This document shows positions 34,804 through 42,549 of a stretch of DNA of 64,000 nucleotides, in pieces. The position numbers were made by a program, and so were the translations under genes. The notes under the pieces were generated by a model. That model did no database searches. It was given only the letters and a program-made list of their open reading frames with translations, and was not told the DNA's origin. Where the stretch lies: the NCBI RefSeq assembly GCF_019634845.1, contig NZ_JAHCAQ010000003.1:62001-126000 (forward strand). Reading direction: 5' to 3'. This DNA comes from Dokdonella sp. (GTDB taxonomy: Bacteria; Pseudomonadota; Gammaproteobacteria; Xanthomonadales; Rhodanobacteraceae). Numbering within the stretch: the first letter of the stretch is position 1; the number at the start of each line of letters is the position of its first letter.

Positions 34804-35514
34804 TCAGGCCCGCTTGACGAAGCTGGCCATGTAGTTCACGTCTTCCCTGCCTGGCGCGACGCGAAAGCTCTTGTTGAGCGGGTTGAACATGAGACTCGCG
34901 CTGCGCAGGAATGCAAGTCCGCTGGCGCCGGCCCAGCGCCGCATCTCGTCGGGGCGGATCAGCTTGGCGTACTCGTGGGTGCCGCGCGGCAGGATGCGCA
35001 TGACGTACTCGCCGCCGACGATCGCGAACAGCCAGGCCTTGAAGGTCCGGTTGATCGTCGAGAACACGACATGGCCGCCGGGCTTGAGCAGGCGCGCGCA
35101 GGCGTCGATCACGGCAGCGGGATCGGGTACGTGCTCGAGCATTTCCAGGCAGGTCACGACGTCGTAGCTGCCTGCCTCGAGCGCAACGAGCTCCTCGACG
35201 GTCTGCAGGCGATAGTCGATGTCGAGCCCGCCCTGGCGTGCATGCTGGCGCGCAACCTCGAGCGTGAGGTCGGACTGGTCGATGCCGACCACATTGGCGC
35301 CAGCCTTGGCCAGCGTCTCGGTGAGGATGCCGCCGCCGCAGCCGACGTCGACGACGCGCGCGCCGTTGACGTCGGCATGGTCGAACACGAACTGGCTGCG
35401 CAGCGGGTTGATCACGTGCAGCATGCCCATCTTGCCGGTGGGGTCCCACCACAGGTTGGCGACACGGTTGAACTTGTCGATTTCCTGCCGATCAACGTTC
35501 GAGGGCTGGTTCAT
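34804..35514 (-). CDS. ubiG: UbiG ubiquinone O-methyltransferase
   Basis: This SAM-dependent enzyme catalyses both O-methylations of ubiquinone synthesis. The 236-aa protein shows close UbiG features: NVDRQEIDKFNRVANLWWD at the N-terminus, motif I VVDVGCGGGILTETLA, YDVVTCLEMLEHVPDP, and the C-terminal VNYM. It overlaps the upstream cyclase gene by 23 bp and is followed after 2 bp by the UbiA-like gene. Its presence in this operon is unusual. Either it is the housekeeping UbiG or a paralogue acting on the operon's product. Confidence 0.88.
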   Translation of the reverse strand: MNQPSNVDRQEIDKFNRVANLWWDPTGKMGMLHVINPLRSQFVFDHADVNGARVVDVGCGGGILTETLAKAGANVVGIDQSDLTLEVARQHARQGGLDIDYRLQTVEELVALEAGSYDVVTCLEMLEHVPDPAAVIDACARLLKPGGHVVFSTINRTFKAWLFAIVGGEYVMRILPRGTHEYAKLIRPDEMRRWAGASGLAFLRSASLMFNPLNKSFRVAPGREDVNYMASFVKRA

Positions 35515-36637
35515 GGCTGTCCTTGAGGCGGGTGTGCAACGCGCGCAGGGCGCCGTCGAGTTCCGCGCGGGTGATGTCGTTGGCGAAAGTGCAGTGGCCC
35601 AAACCGGCTGGCAGCGGCACGCGCTGCAGGCCATTGCGGTGTTCGATGCGGTCGAGCAGCGAATGCCACATGACCTCGCCGTCGAGCACGCCGTAGTCGA
35701 GTTCGATGCCGAGCGCCGCCACCAGCGCGAAGATGCGGGCGGCCTCGGTGGCGCGCAGCAACTGGCGCCGCTCGGCGATCATGGTCGACACGAGGATGTC
35801 GAGCAGCACCGCCTCGCCGTGCAGCAGGCGCTGCTCGTGGCGCGTCTCCAGCCCGTAGCTGAAGCTGTGGCCGAAATCGACCTTGCGCGCGAGCTCTTCT
35901 TCGTACAGGTTCGGCGTGAGCTCGTCGAGCATGCCGCCGATGGCGCGGTCGAGGATGAGATCACCGGTCGGGTTGGCGAAGTGCGCGGCGACGCTGGCGG
36001 CGCCATGCAGTTCGAGTGTCTCGAACAACACGCCATCGCGGATGATCGCGAGCTTGATGATCTCGCACATGCCGTTGAGCAGGTGGCGGCGTGGCAGTGT
36101 CACCAGCAGTGACTTGTCGAGCAGCACGGCTTGCGGCGGCTCGAAGCTGCCGAGGCGGTTCTTGTTGCCATTGAAGTTGATGCCGGCCTTGATGCCGAGT
36201 GCCGCATCGACGTAGCCCATCAGCGTGGTCGGCACCTTGAGGTGCGGCACGCTGCGGCGATAGCTGGCGGCAACGAAGGCGACGACGTCGGTCAGCACGC
36301 CGCCACCGATCGCGATGATCGGCTCGTCGCGGCGATGGATCGGGAATGCGTCGAGCGCACGCAGGATGTCCTGCCAGATCTCGACCGACTTGTGTTCCTC
36401 GCCACCGGGAAACACGACGATGCGGGCGTCGACCCCACGCTGGGTGAAATAGCCGCGGATCGCGCTGCCGTGGTGGCGCGCGACCTCGCCATCGACCACC
36501 ACGAAGCGGCGGCCGCGCGGGCGGCCGAACGCCATCAGCGCCTCGTTGGCCGGATCGAACAGGCCCGGCGCCTTGATGACGTCGTAGGCGATCGGGCGGT
36601 CGACGCGGACCTGCCAGCGCATGCCGGTCCCGCTCAT
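35492..36637 (-). CDS. Sugar-phosphate cyclase, AroB/EEVS superfamily (EboD-like)
   Basis: This 381-aa NAD- and metal-dependent cyclase is related to 3-dehydroquinate synthase. The NAD-binding GGGVLTDVVAF (111-121) and the block VDAALGIKAGINFNGNKNRL (143-162) are present. The latter, and PHLKVPTTLMGY, resemble the sedoheptulose 7-phosphate cyclase branch (EEVS, DDGS) or EboD more than AroB. Metal ligands are present in MCEIIK, FGHSFSYGLE and LLHGEAV. The start at 36637 overlaps the luxS-like stop by ATGA. Substrate is not predictable by eye. Confidence 0.82.
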   Translation of the reverse strand: MSGTGMRWQVRVDRPIAYDVIKAPGLFDPANEALMAFGRPRGRRFVVVDGEVARHHGSAIRGYFTQRGVDARIVVFPGGEEHKSVEIWQDILRALDAFPIHRRDEPIIAIGGGVLTDVVAFVAASYRRSVPHLKVPTTLMGYVDAALGIKAGINFNGNKNRLGSFEPPQAVLLDKSLLVTLPRRHLLNGMCEIIKLAIIRDGVLFETLELHGAASVAAHFANPTGDLILDRAIGGMLDELTPNLYEEELARKVDFGHSFSYGLETRHEQRLLHGEAVLLDILVSTMIAERRQLLRATEAARIFALVAALGIELDYGVLDGEVMWHSLLDRIEHRNGLQRVPLPAGLGHCTFANDITRAELDGALRALHTRLKDSHEPALER

Positions 36638-37116
36638 GCCGCATCCAGCCAGTCGGCGCGGCGGGCCAGGATCTCGCGCGCCACGCGCTGCGCGTCGGCG
36701 AGGCTGTGGTTGCGGTAGTTGCCGCACTGCTCGATGTTGGCGTAGGGCACTTCGCGTGCGTGCTCGATCGCGGCGAGGATCTGCTCGAGCGTGTCGCACA
36801 ACCGCCCTGCCCGCCCCTCATTGCGGAACGCGAGGTAGAACCCGGTCTGACAGCCCATGATGCCCACCGAAACGAAATGCGCCGGCAGCAGGCGCATGAA
36901 GCCTTCGAGCAGGAAGTGTTCGACCGAATGCAGTTCGGTGCTGGTCAGGTAGTGGTCCGCATTGGGGTGGCGCACGCGCAGGTCGACGCAATAGATCGCC
37001 TCGCCATCGGCCGCGCCTTGTGCCGAGCGCAACTTGACGCTCGGCGCCTTGAGCCGGCGATGGTCGAGTTCGCCGACGAGTGCGGCGCGCCAACCGAGGA
37101 TTTCAGTATCGATCAT
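36634..37116 (-). CDS. luxS: Divergent LuxS (S-ribosylhomocysteine lyase family)
   Basis: LuxS cleaves S-ribosylhomocysteine to homocysteine and the AI-2 precursor DPD. This 160-aa protein keeps the metal and catalytic residues: LHSVEH (H63, E66, H67), MGCQTGFYL (C89) and EQCGNYRNHSL (C131). Outside these motifs it differs from typical LuxS (for example LRVRHPNADHYLTSTE). It is embedded between the isomerase and cyclase genes with tight spacing, which suggests a pathway role rather than only the methyl cycle. ATG 37116 is preferred; TTG 37131 is possible. Confidence 0.82.
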   Translation of the reverse strand: MIDTEILGWRAALVGELDHRRLKAPSVKLRSAQGAADGEAIYCVDLRVRHPNADHYLTSTELHSVEHFLLEGFMRLLPAHFVSVGIMGCQTGFYLAFRNEGRAGRLCDTLEQILAAIEHAREVPYANIEQCGNYRNHSLADAQRVAREILARRADWLDAA

Positions 37117-37140
37117 GCGGATGTCTGACAACGGCGCCGG

Positions 37141-38388
37141 TCAGTGGGCGCCCACGAACGGGGCAAGGTGGCGGTAGCTGTCGTCGAGCGCCTTCTGCCA
37201 AGAGGCAACGTGGTGGTACAGCTCGACCGAGCCATAGCCGGAAAAACCGTTGTCGGTCAGCGCCTTGAAACTTGCCGCGAAGTCGAGTGTACCTTCGCCC
37301 GGGATTTCGTGGAAATGCACCACGCCGGTCAGCGTGTTGGCCACCATGCGCTGCTGCAATGCCGGGCCACGCACGCCGCGCAGCCAGGCCACGATCGGTC
37401 GCGTACGTTCGAGCACGTCGAACGACAGGCCCGGCACCGAGATCATCCAGGTGAAGATCTCGTCGTCCAGCGGCGAGGCACCCGCGTACAGGCTGCGGTA
37501 GTCGAGCGTGGCCAGTGGCCGGGTCACGCCGCTGCGCGCCAGCAAGGCATCGATGCGGCTGCGCCGCGCGGCGGACGGCGTCTGCTCGCGGAAATAGGTC
37601 GGATGCTCGCGGTCGAGCAGCAGGAACTCGGCGCTGTCGGGAAAATGCACGAGCACGCTGGCGAAGCCGAGATCGGGCGCCAGCTCAGCATGGTCGTCGA
37701 CCACCTTGAGGTTGTAGCCGGCCTGTGCGTCGGAAATGTGCAGGTAGCGCGCATGCGGCGCGGCTTCGCCAAGCGCCTTGATGTAGTCCGGTTCCGAGCA
37801 GTAGGCGTGGCAGATGTCGATGTGCAGCTTGAACTTGGGCGAATCGACCTTGCGCATGAGATCGAGGCCCTGCGCGAGCGTCTCGATGTACATGCCCGGC
37901 TCGGGCTCGACCAGCAGCGTGATGTCCTCGTCGTCGCGGATCTCGCGCAGGCATTCGTGGATCGAGTCGACCAGCAATTCACCGGGATCGACCTGCGGGT
38001 GGGCCACATGCTCGGCGCGGATGAAGCCGCTGCCGAACGTCACGAGATTGACGCCCAGATGCCGAGCGACGTCGATGCCGCGCCTGACCAGATCGATGCG
38101 GCGCTTGCGCGCGGCGCGCGACAGCGCCATCAGTGAGGGCTCGTGGGGGCGCAGCGGATCGAAGAAGTGCGAAGCGGTGGCGACGCAGGCTGCCTTGACG
38201 CGGCGCTGGTCGAGGCGCTGCTTGACCCGGGCGAGATAGGCGTCGTCGATGTCGAAGGGGTTGAACTGATCGCGATGGAACGAGATCTCGATGCCTGGAT
38301 AGCCGGCCCGGTCCACCGCGTCGATCGCGTCGAGAAAGTCGAGTTCGGTCAGGCCGAAGGTGCTGTAGCTGAGCTGGATCTGGCCCAT
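37141..38388 (-). CDS. TIM-barrel sugar isomerase/epimerase-like protein (EboE-like)
   Basis: This 415-aa protein of the xylose-isomerase-like TIM-barrel superfamily contains IQLSYSTFGLTELDFLDAID, GYPGIEISFHRDQFNPFDID, LLVEPEPGMYIETLAQ and FKLHIDICHAYCSE. The metal-site Glu and Asp/His candidates lie in EPEPG and HIDICHA, and HYVH-type strands follow. The size (over 400 aa) exceeds ordinary sugar epimerases and matches EboE, a metabolite-traffic protein of ebo clusters. It is the first gene of the five-gene operon; the 202 bases upstream (38389-38590) should hold its promoter. Confidence 0.78.
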   Translation of the reverse strand: MGQIQLSYSTFGLTELDFLDAIDAVDRAGYPGIEISFHRDQFNPFDIDDAYLARVKQRLDQRRVKAACVATASHFFDPLRPHEPSLMALSRAARKRRIDLVRRGIDVARHLGVNLVTFGSGFIRAEHVAHPQVDPGELLVDSIHECLREIRDDEDITLLVEPEPGMYIETLAQGLDLMRKVDSPKFKLHIDICHAYCSEPDYIKALGEAAPHARYLHISDAQAGYNLKVVDDHAELAPDLGFASVLVHFPDSAEFLLLDREHPTYFREQTPSAARRSRIDALLARSGVTRPLATLDYRSLYAGASPLDDEIFTWMISVPGLSFDVLERTRPIVAWLRGVRGPALQQRMVANTLTGVVHFHEIPGEGTLDFAASFKALTDNGFSGYGSVELYHHVASWQKALDDSYRHLAPFVGAH

Positions 38389-38590
38389 GACTGGTCCGCT
38401 GCAAAGACTGGAGACTGAAGGTCGTTGGTACAGCGGCCCGCTGCCGCGGTCAGCCCAGCCCGACGCGCGCCGCGCCCCCGATGTCGGGCGCGCGAGGCTG
38501 CGTTTCAATGGCCGGACTGGTTGCCGGCGCGGAAGGGATCACTCGCGCCCGGGCCACGGCGCTCATTGTACCCAGTCCAGGGGCCGGCCT

Positions 38591-39382
38591 TCACGGGCCC
38601 GGCGTGGCGCCGCGCTCGGCCGGCTCGGATGCCGGCGCATGCCGCATCAGCGGCGGCGCCAGCGCCAGCAGCTCGCCACGCCGCGCCACGCGCCAGCCGC
38701 CGCGCTGCATTGCCGCGGCTTCGGCTTCGCTGCCGTAGTGGTAGAGCACGAGGCGTTGGCGCAGCTCGGACGGGTACTCGCGCGCCAGGTCGTCGGTGCC
38801 GCTGTGTGAGGGATTGCCCTGCAGGCTGCAATCGTGGGCGACGAGCTCGCCGCGCCCGGCGTGGTGGCCGAGCATTTCGGGGATCGGGCGTGTGTCACCG
38901 GTCCAGACCACGCTGCCCGGCAGGGCGAGTCCGTACGACGTCTCGGGCGCATGGTGGCGCGTGGCGAACACCTCGAACCACAGTCCTTCATGCCAGAACC
39001 CGCGCGAACACGGCACCAGCTGGAACGCATCCCAGTAGTTGGCGCCGCCTTCGGCCAGCGGTTCGGGAAAATCGGCCACGCGCGCCTGCAGCAGCGGAAT
39101 CAGCTTGGCGTGTGCGTACACGCGCAGGCGACCGCGCCGCGCCGGATCGAACCAGGCCTGGTAGAACAGGCGCTCCATGCCGCCGACATGATCCATGTGG
39201 GTGTGGGTGACGTACACCGCCGGCGGCAATGCCGCGTAGTGTGCCAACCAGGCGCTCAGCGCCTCGGGGCCGCAGTCGATCATCAGCAGTGGCACGCCAT
39301 CACGCTCGAGCGCGCCGCAGGCGGACCCGAGTTCGGGTGCGTTGGCATTGCCGACGCCGACGAAGCGCAGTCCGAGACTCAC
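38591..39382 (-). CDS. Metallo-beta-lactamase-fold hydrolase
   Basis: This 263-aa MBL-fold protein has the metal-binding THTHMDHVGG motif, further ligands in FATRHHAPETSYGL and VWTGDTRP, and VAHDCSLQGNPSHSG. It resembles RNase Z/ElaC-like and phosphonate-type hydrolases in layout, but the substrate is not clear. The start is GTG at 39382, overlapping the kdkA stop. The preceding gene pair suggests a link to LPS synthesis only by position. Confidence 0.8.
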   Translation of the reverse strand: MSLGLRFVGVGNANAPELGSACGALERDGVPLLMIDCGPEALSAWLAHYAALPPAVYVTHTHMDHVGGMERLFYQAWFDPARRGRLRVYAHAKLIPLLQARVADFPEPLAEGGANYWDAFQLVPCSRGFWHEGLWFEVFATRHHAPETSYGLALPGSVVWTGDTRPIPEMLGHHAGRGELVAHDCSLQGNPSHSGTDDLAREYPSELRQRLVLYHYGSEAEAAAMQRGGWRVARRGELLALAPPLMRHAPASEPAERGATPGP

Positions 39383-40119
39383 GCGCCGCCCCCGCCACTG
39401 GCCATCGCCGCGTGGTAGGCGGCCAGCAGTGGATGCCAGAAGCCGGCATCGAAACCGATGATGCGACGCGCTCCGAGTTTGTCGAACGAGCGGCGCAGGC
39501 GCACGAGGTTGGCGCGTTGCCACACGAGCTGCGGCTTGCGCAGCCGGCCACGATCGAAGTCGAGCAGCCAGATCGTGCCGTCCGAGCCGACAAGGATGTT
39601 CGAGGCGTTGAGATCGGCATGCCACACACCGCGGGCGTGAAAGCGCGCGAGGGTGGCACCTACCGCACGCGCAAGCGCCTCGTCGAGGCGCTGCGCGGTC
39701 ATGCGCGCCGCCAGTGGCTCCACCGCCTCGATGCGGCGCGTGAGCAGATCGGCGCGATAGCGCAGGCCGCGCCGGCGATAGCGTGCCGCCACCGGCGCCG
39801 GCACCGGCAGGCCGGCATCGGCCAGCGCGGCGAGCAGGCGGAATTCGCGGAACGCGCGCGTGCGCTCGGCGCCGAACCAGGCATACGAATCGCGCGTGAA
39901 GCGTGTCATCAGACCGCCGCGACGATAGTGGCGCAGCGCACAGGCGCCGAGCGGGGTGTCCACGAACAGGGTTCCTCCGCGGCCACCATCGACGCCGTGT
40001 GCACGCCCCAACGCCTGCCAGTACGCCGCATCGAGCCACTGCGCCTGCGGCTGCTGCGCAAGGCCGGCGTCGACCAGCAGCGCACCATCTTGCGTCGGTT
40101 GAACTTGCGCGTGGATCAT
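39379..40119 (-). CDS. kdkA: 3-deoxy-D-manno-octulosonate (KDO) kinase
   Basis: This enzyme phosphorylates KDO in the lipopolysaccharide inner core. The 246-aa protein kinase-like enzyme shows RHYRRGGLMTRFTRDSYAW (N-lobe), the catalytic loop GVWHADLNASNIL and the DFG-equivalent LLDFDRGRL. This pattern is typical of KdkA in Xanthomonadales and Pasteurellaceae. The ATG at 40119 is chosen from the family N-terminus. It is divergent from the heptosyltransferase gene, consistent with an LPS locus. Confidence 0.88.
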   Translation of the reverse strand: MIHAQVQPTQDGALLVDAGLAQQPQAQWLDAAYWQALGRAHGVDGGRGGTLFVDTPLGACALRHYRRGGLMTRFTRDSYAWFGAERTRAFREFRLLAALADAGLPVPAPVAARYRRRGLRYRADLLTRRIEAVEPLAARMTAQRLDEALARAVGATLARFHARGVWHADLNASNILVGSDGTIWLLDFDRGRLRKPQLVWQRANLVRLRRSFDKLGARRIIGFDAGFWHPLLAAYHAAMASGGGGA

Positions 40120-40180
40120 TCGTCTGACAACTTCGCCCGCGCAGTCCGCGCGCCCCTGTCCCAATAGTAGCAAGCAGCGC

Positions 40181-41257
40181 ATGATCCGACCCGACTCCGT
40201 CGCCACTGCGCCCGCATCGCTGTGCATCCTGCGCACCTCGGCGATCGGCGACGTGACCCATGTGGTGCCGCTGCTGCGTACGGTGCAGTCGCACTGGCCC
40301 GCCACGCGCCTGACCTGGCTCATCGGCAAACTCGAGCACAGGCTGCTCGGCGACCTGCCCGGCGTCGAGTTCATCGTGTTCGACAAGGCGGCCGGGCGCT
40401 CGGGCTACCGTGCGGTTCGCACCCAGCTGGCCGGGCGCCGCTTCGATGCACTGCTGCACATGCAGGTCGCATTGCGCTCCAACCTGCTCAGCCTGGCGGT
40501 TCGGGCGCCGCTGCGCATCGGCTACGATCGCGCCCGCGCCAAGGACCTGCATGGTCTGTTCGTCAACTGCCGCATTCCGGCGCGCAGTGGCGAACACGTG
40601 CTCGACGCGATGGGCAGCTTCCTCGAGCCGCTCGGCCTCAAGCAGGATCAGGTGCGCTGGGACCTTCCGATCCCCGAGTCGGCGCGCGCGTTCGCGCGCG
40701 ACCACCTGCCCGACGATGAGCCCACGCTGGTGGTCTGCCCGGTATCGAGCCATCGCCTGCGCAACTGGCGGCCGGAGCGCTATGCGGCCGTGATCGACCA
40801 CGCGACCCACTCGCTGGGTTGGCGCGTTGCGCTGTGTGGCGGGCCGAGTGCGTTCGAGCGCGACTTCGGCGACGCGATCCTCGCCCACGCCCGTTCGCGC
40901 CCGCTCGACCTCATCGGCAAGGACACGCTCAAGCAGCTGCTCGCCGTGCTCGAACGCGCCACGCTCGTGCTGTGCCCCGATTCGGGCCCGATGCACATGG
41001 CCAATGCCGTCGGCACGCCGGTGCTGGGCCTGCACGCCGCGAGCAATCCGGCGCGCTCGGGCCCCTATTCCGACCGTCAGTGGTGCGTCGACCGCTACGA
41101 CGCGGCGGCCCGCAGGTTCCGCCACAAACCGGCCGCGGCACTGGCCTGGGGCAGCAAGCTCGAATATCCCGGGGTGATGGATCTGATCGAGACCGATGCG
41201 GTCATCGAGCGGCTCGAAGCCTTTGCCACCCGTGCGGTGGGCGCTCAGGCGCGATAA
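40181..41257 (+). CDS. Glycosyltransferase family 9 (LPS heptosyltransferase-like)
   Basis: This is a 358-aa ADP-heptose transferase-type enzyme for LPS core assembly. The N-terminal LCILRTSAIGDVTHVVPLLR is the family acceptor-site motif. The C-terminal donor-binding motif is LCPDSGPMHMANAVGTPVLGLHA. Which heptose it adds cannot be told. Its 3' end overlaps the convergent DUF6165 gene by 13 bp. Confidence 0.9.
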   Translation: MIRPDSVATAPASLCILRTSAIGDVTHVVPLLRTVQSHWPATRLTWLIGKLEHRLLGDLPGVEFIVFDKAAGRSGYRAVRTQLAGRRFDALLHMQVALRSNLLSLAVRAPLRIGYDRARAKDLHGLFVNCRIPARSGEHVLDAMGSFLEPLGLKQDQVRWDLPIPESARAFARDHLPDDEPTLVVCPVSSHRLRNWRPERYAAVIDHATHSLGWRVALCGGPSAFERDFGDAILAHARSRPLDLIGKDTLKQLLAVLERATLVLCPDSGPMHMANAVGTPVLGLHAASNPARSGPYSDRQWCVDRYDAAARRFRHKPAAALAWGSKLEYPGVMDLIETDAVIERLEAFATRAVGAQAR

Positions 41258-41640
41258 TCGGCGTAGGACTTTTCCTCGACGAGCGTCGAGCCGAGTTTTT
41301 CGTTGATCGCGCGCTTGATCGCCGCGCGCTCATCGTTGCGGAAGTACACCGCGCGCGCCAGTTCGATGAACTCGGCATCGAATGCCTGGGCCTTTTCCTT
41401 GAGCCGGATGCGGTCCTCGATATCCCACAAGGTCTGGTTGACCGCGCGCAAGGCAGCCCGCTCGGGTGCGATATCGGTGCGCGACGCCGGATGGGCAGCC
41501 CAGGTGGTGCCGAGCAGCTCGAGTTCGGTGCGCACATTGGCGAGCTTGGTCGCGTCGCTCATGTGCTGGGTCTTGATCTCGAGAATCGTGATCTTGTCGA
41601 TCAGTTCGCCGTAGGACACCGGAGTCGAGATCGTGCTCAT
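41245..41640 (-). CDS. DUF6165 family protein
   Basis: This 131-aa cytoplasmic protein of unknown function begins ISTPVSYGELIDKITILEIK and contains KLANVRTELELLG and TLWDIEDRIRLKEKA. These segments are conserved in a family often found near LPS and sugar genes (family knowledge). It is largely helical with no membrane span. It reads convergently into the heptosyltransferase gene. Confidence 0.72.
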   Translation of the reverse strand: MSTISTPVSYGELIDKITILEIKTQHMSDATKLANVRTELELLGTTWAAHPASRTDIAPERAALRAVNQTLWDIEDRIRLKEKAQAFDAEFIELARAVYFRNDERAAIKRAINEKLGSTLVEEKSYADYRA

Positions 41641-41665
41641 GGTCTGCCGCCTCCTGTTGACATGT

Positions 41666-41756
41666 TGGCGGAGAGGGTGGGATTCGAACCCACGTTACGG
41701 TAGAACCGTAAACCGGATTTCGAATCCGGCGCATTCGACCACTCTGCCACCTCTCC
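41666..41756 (-). tRNA. tRNA-Ser (anticodon CGA)
   Basis: This 91-nt class II tRNA has encoded CCA. The acceptor stem GGAGAGG/CCTCTCC, anticodon loop TTCGAAA (anticodon CGA), long variable arm and GGTTCGAATCC T-loop are all clear. Its first 22 nt recur three times in the tandem array upstream. Confidence 0.97.
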
Positions 41757-42330
41757 ACATGTCCCGCCGATGCTGCTGAGTGCAGGCCACACCGGCGCAT
41801 TGTTCGCATCATCCTGATGCTCACCCCTCGCTGTCGCTCGGGGCCAGCCTTGCGGCTGTCCCGATTCGCTCCCGGCGAATCGGTCGACCACTCTGCCACC
41901 TCTCCACATGTCCCGCCGATGCTGCTGAGTGCAGGCCACACCGGCGCATTGTTCGCATCATCCTGATGCTCACCCCTCGCTGTCGCTCGGGGCCAGCCTT
42001 GCGGCTGTCCCGATTCGCTCCCGGCGAATCGGTCGACCACTCTGCCACCTCTCCACATGTCCCGCCGATGCTGCTGAGTGCAGGCCACACCGGCGCATTG
42101 TTCGCATCATCCTGACGCTCACCTCGCGCTGTCGCTCGGGAATGACCCGCGGCTGTCCCGATTCGCTCCGGCGAATCGGTCGACCACTCTGCCACCTCTC
42201 CACATGTCCCGCCGATGCTGCTGAGTGCAGGCCACACCGGCGCATTGTTCGCATCATCCTGATGCTCACCCCTCGCTGTCGCTCGGGGCCAGCCTTGCGG
42301 CTGTCCCGATTCGCTCCCGGCGAATCGCAT
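41757..42330. repeat. Tandem array of ~149-bp units carrying 5' tRNA-Ser fragments
   Basis: Four direct copies of a spacer of about 127 bp lie upstream of the tRNA. The three outer ones are separated by the first ~22 nt of the tRNA gene. The tRNA-fragment landmark GACCACTCTGCC (GACC) falls at 41737 (real tRNA), 41886, 42035 and 42182, giving periods of 149, 149 and 147 bp. In tRNA orientation each fragment GGAGAGGTGGCAGAGTGGTC is followed by a hairpin, CGATTCGCCGGGAGCGAATCG, instead of the rest of the tRNA. The third unit has diverged; the others are nearly identical. Confidence 0.93.
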
Positions 42331-42549
42331 GCTGATCCTCTGGCTCTCGCCAGGGGCGCGCATCATACGTGGCCCGGAGCGCGCGGACAACCCGAACGTG
42401 CCCGGCGCGGCCGGCACGCGCCTCCTGCGTCACCCGAGCCGGGGGCCGGCAGCGAGCGCGGCACTCGCCACGCGGGCCTTTCGGCACATCGCCGGGCGGT
42501 TCCGGCGCGCTTATGCTGGCGCCCGACACCGTCACCGAGGAGCTTCCGC
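42331..42549. other. Gene-free stretch between the repeat array and the S10 peptidase
   Basis: This stretch holds no credible gene. An open frame runs through it from the array, but without coding character. It should contain the promoter of the peptidase gene; no clear -35/-10 pair was identified. Confidence 0.5.

Noticed and set aside
34802-35452. Methyltransferase-UbiA fusion
   Set aside because: The N-terminal part is an out-of-frame reading of ubiG. ubiG itself is complete in another frame and ubiA has its own ATG.
39383-41125. Large multidomain protein continuing upstream of the MBL hydrolase
   Set aside because: The upstream part is the antisense or alternate frame of kdkA and the heptosyltransferase. 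The MBL gene has a GTG start overlapping the kdkA stop.
41757-42330. CRISPR-like array
   Set aside because: The whole unit, including the part between tRNA fragments, is repeated with little change, so there are no variable spacers. Unit length (~149 bp) is also far too large.
41929-42549. N-terminal extension of the S10 peptidase through the repeat array
   Set aside because: The open frame is an accident of GC-rich repeats. The ATG at 42550 has a good ribosome-binding site and is followed directly by a signal peptide.
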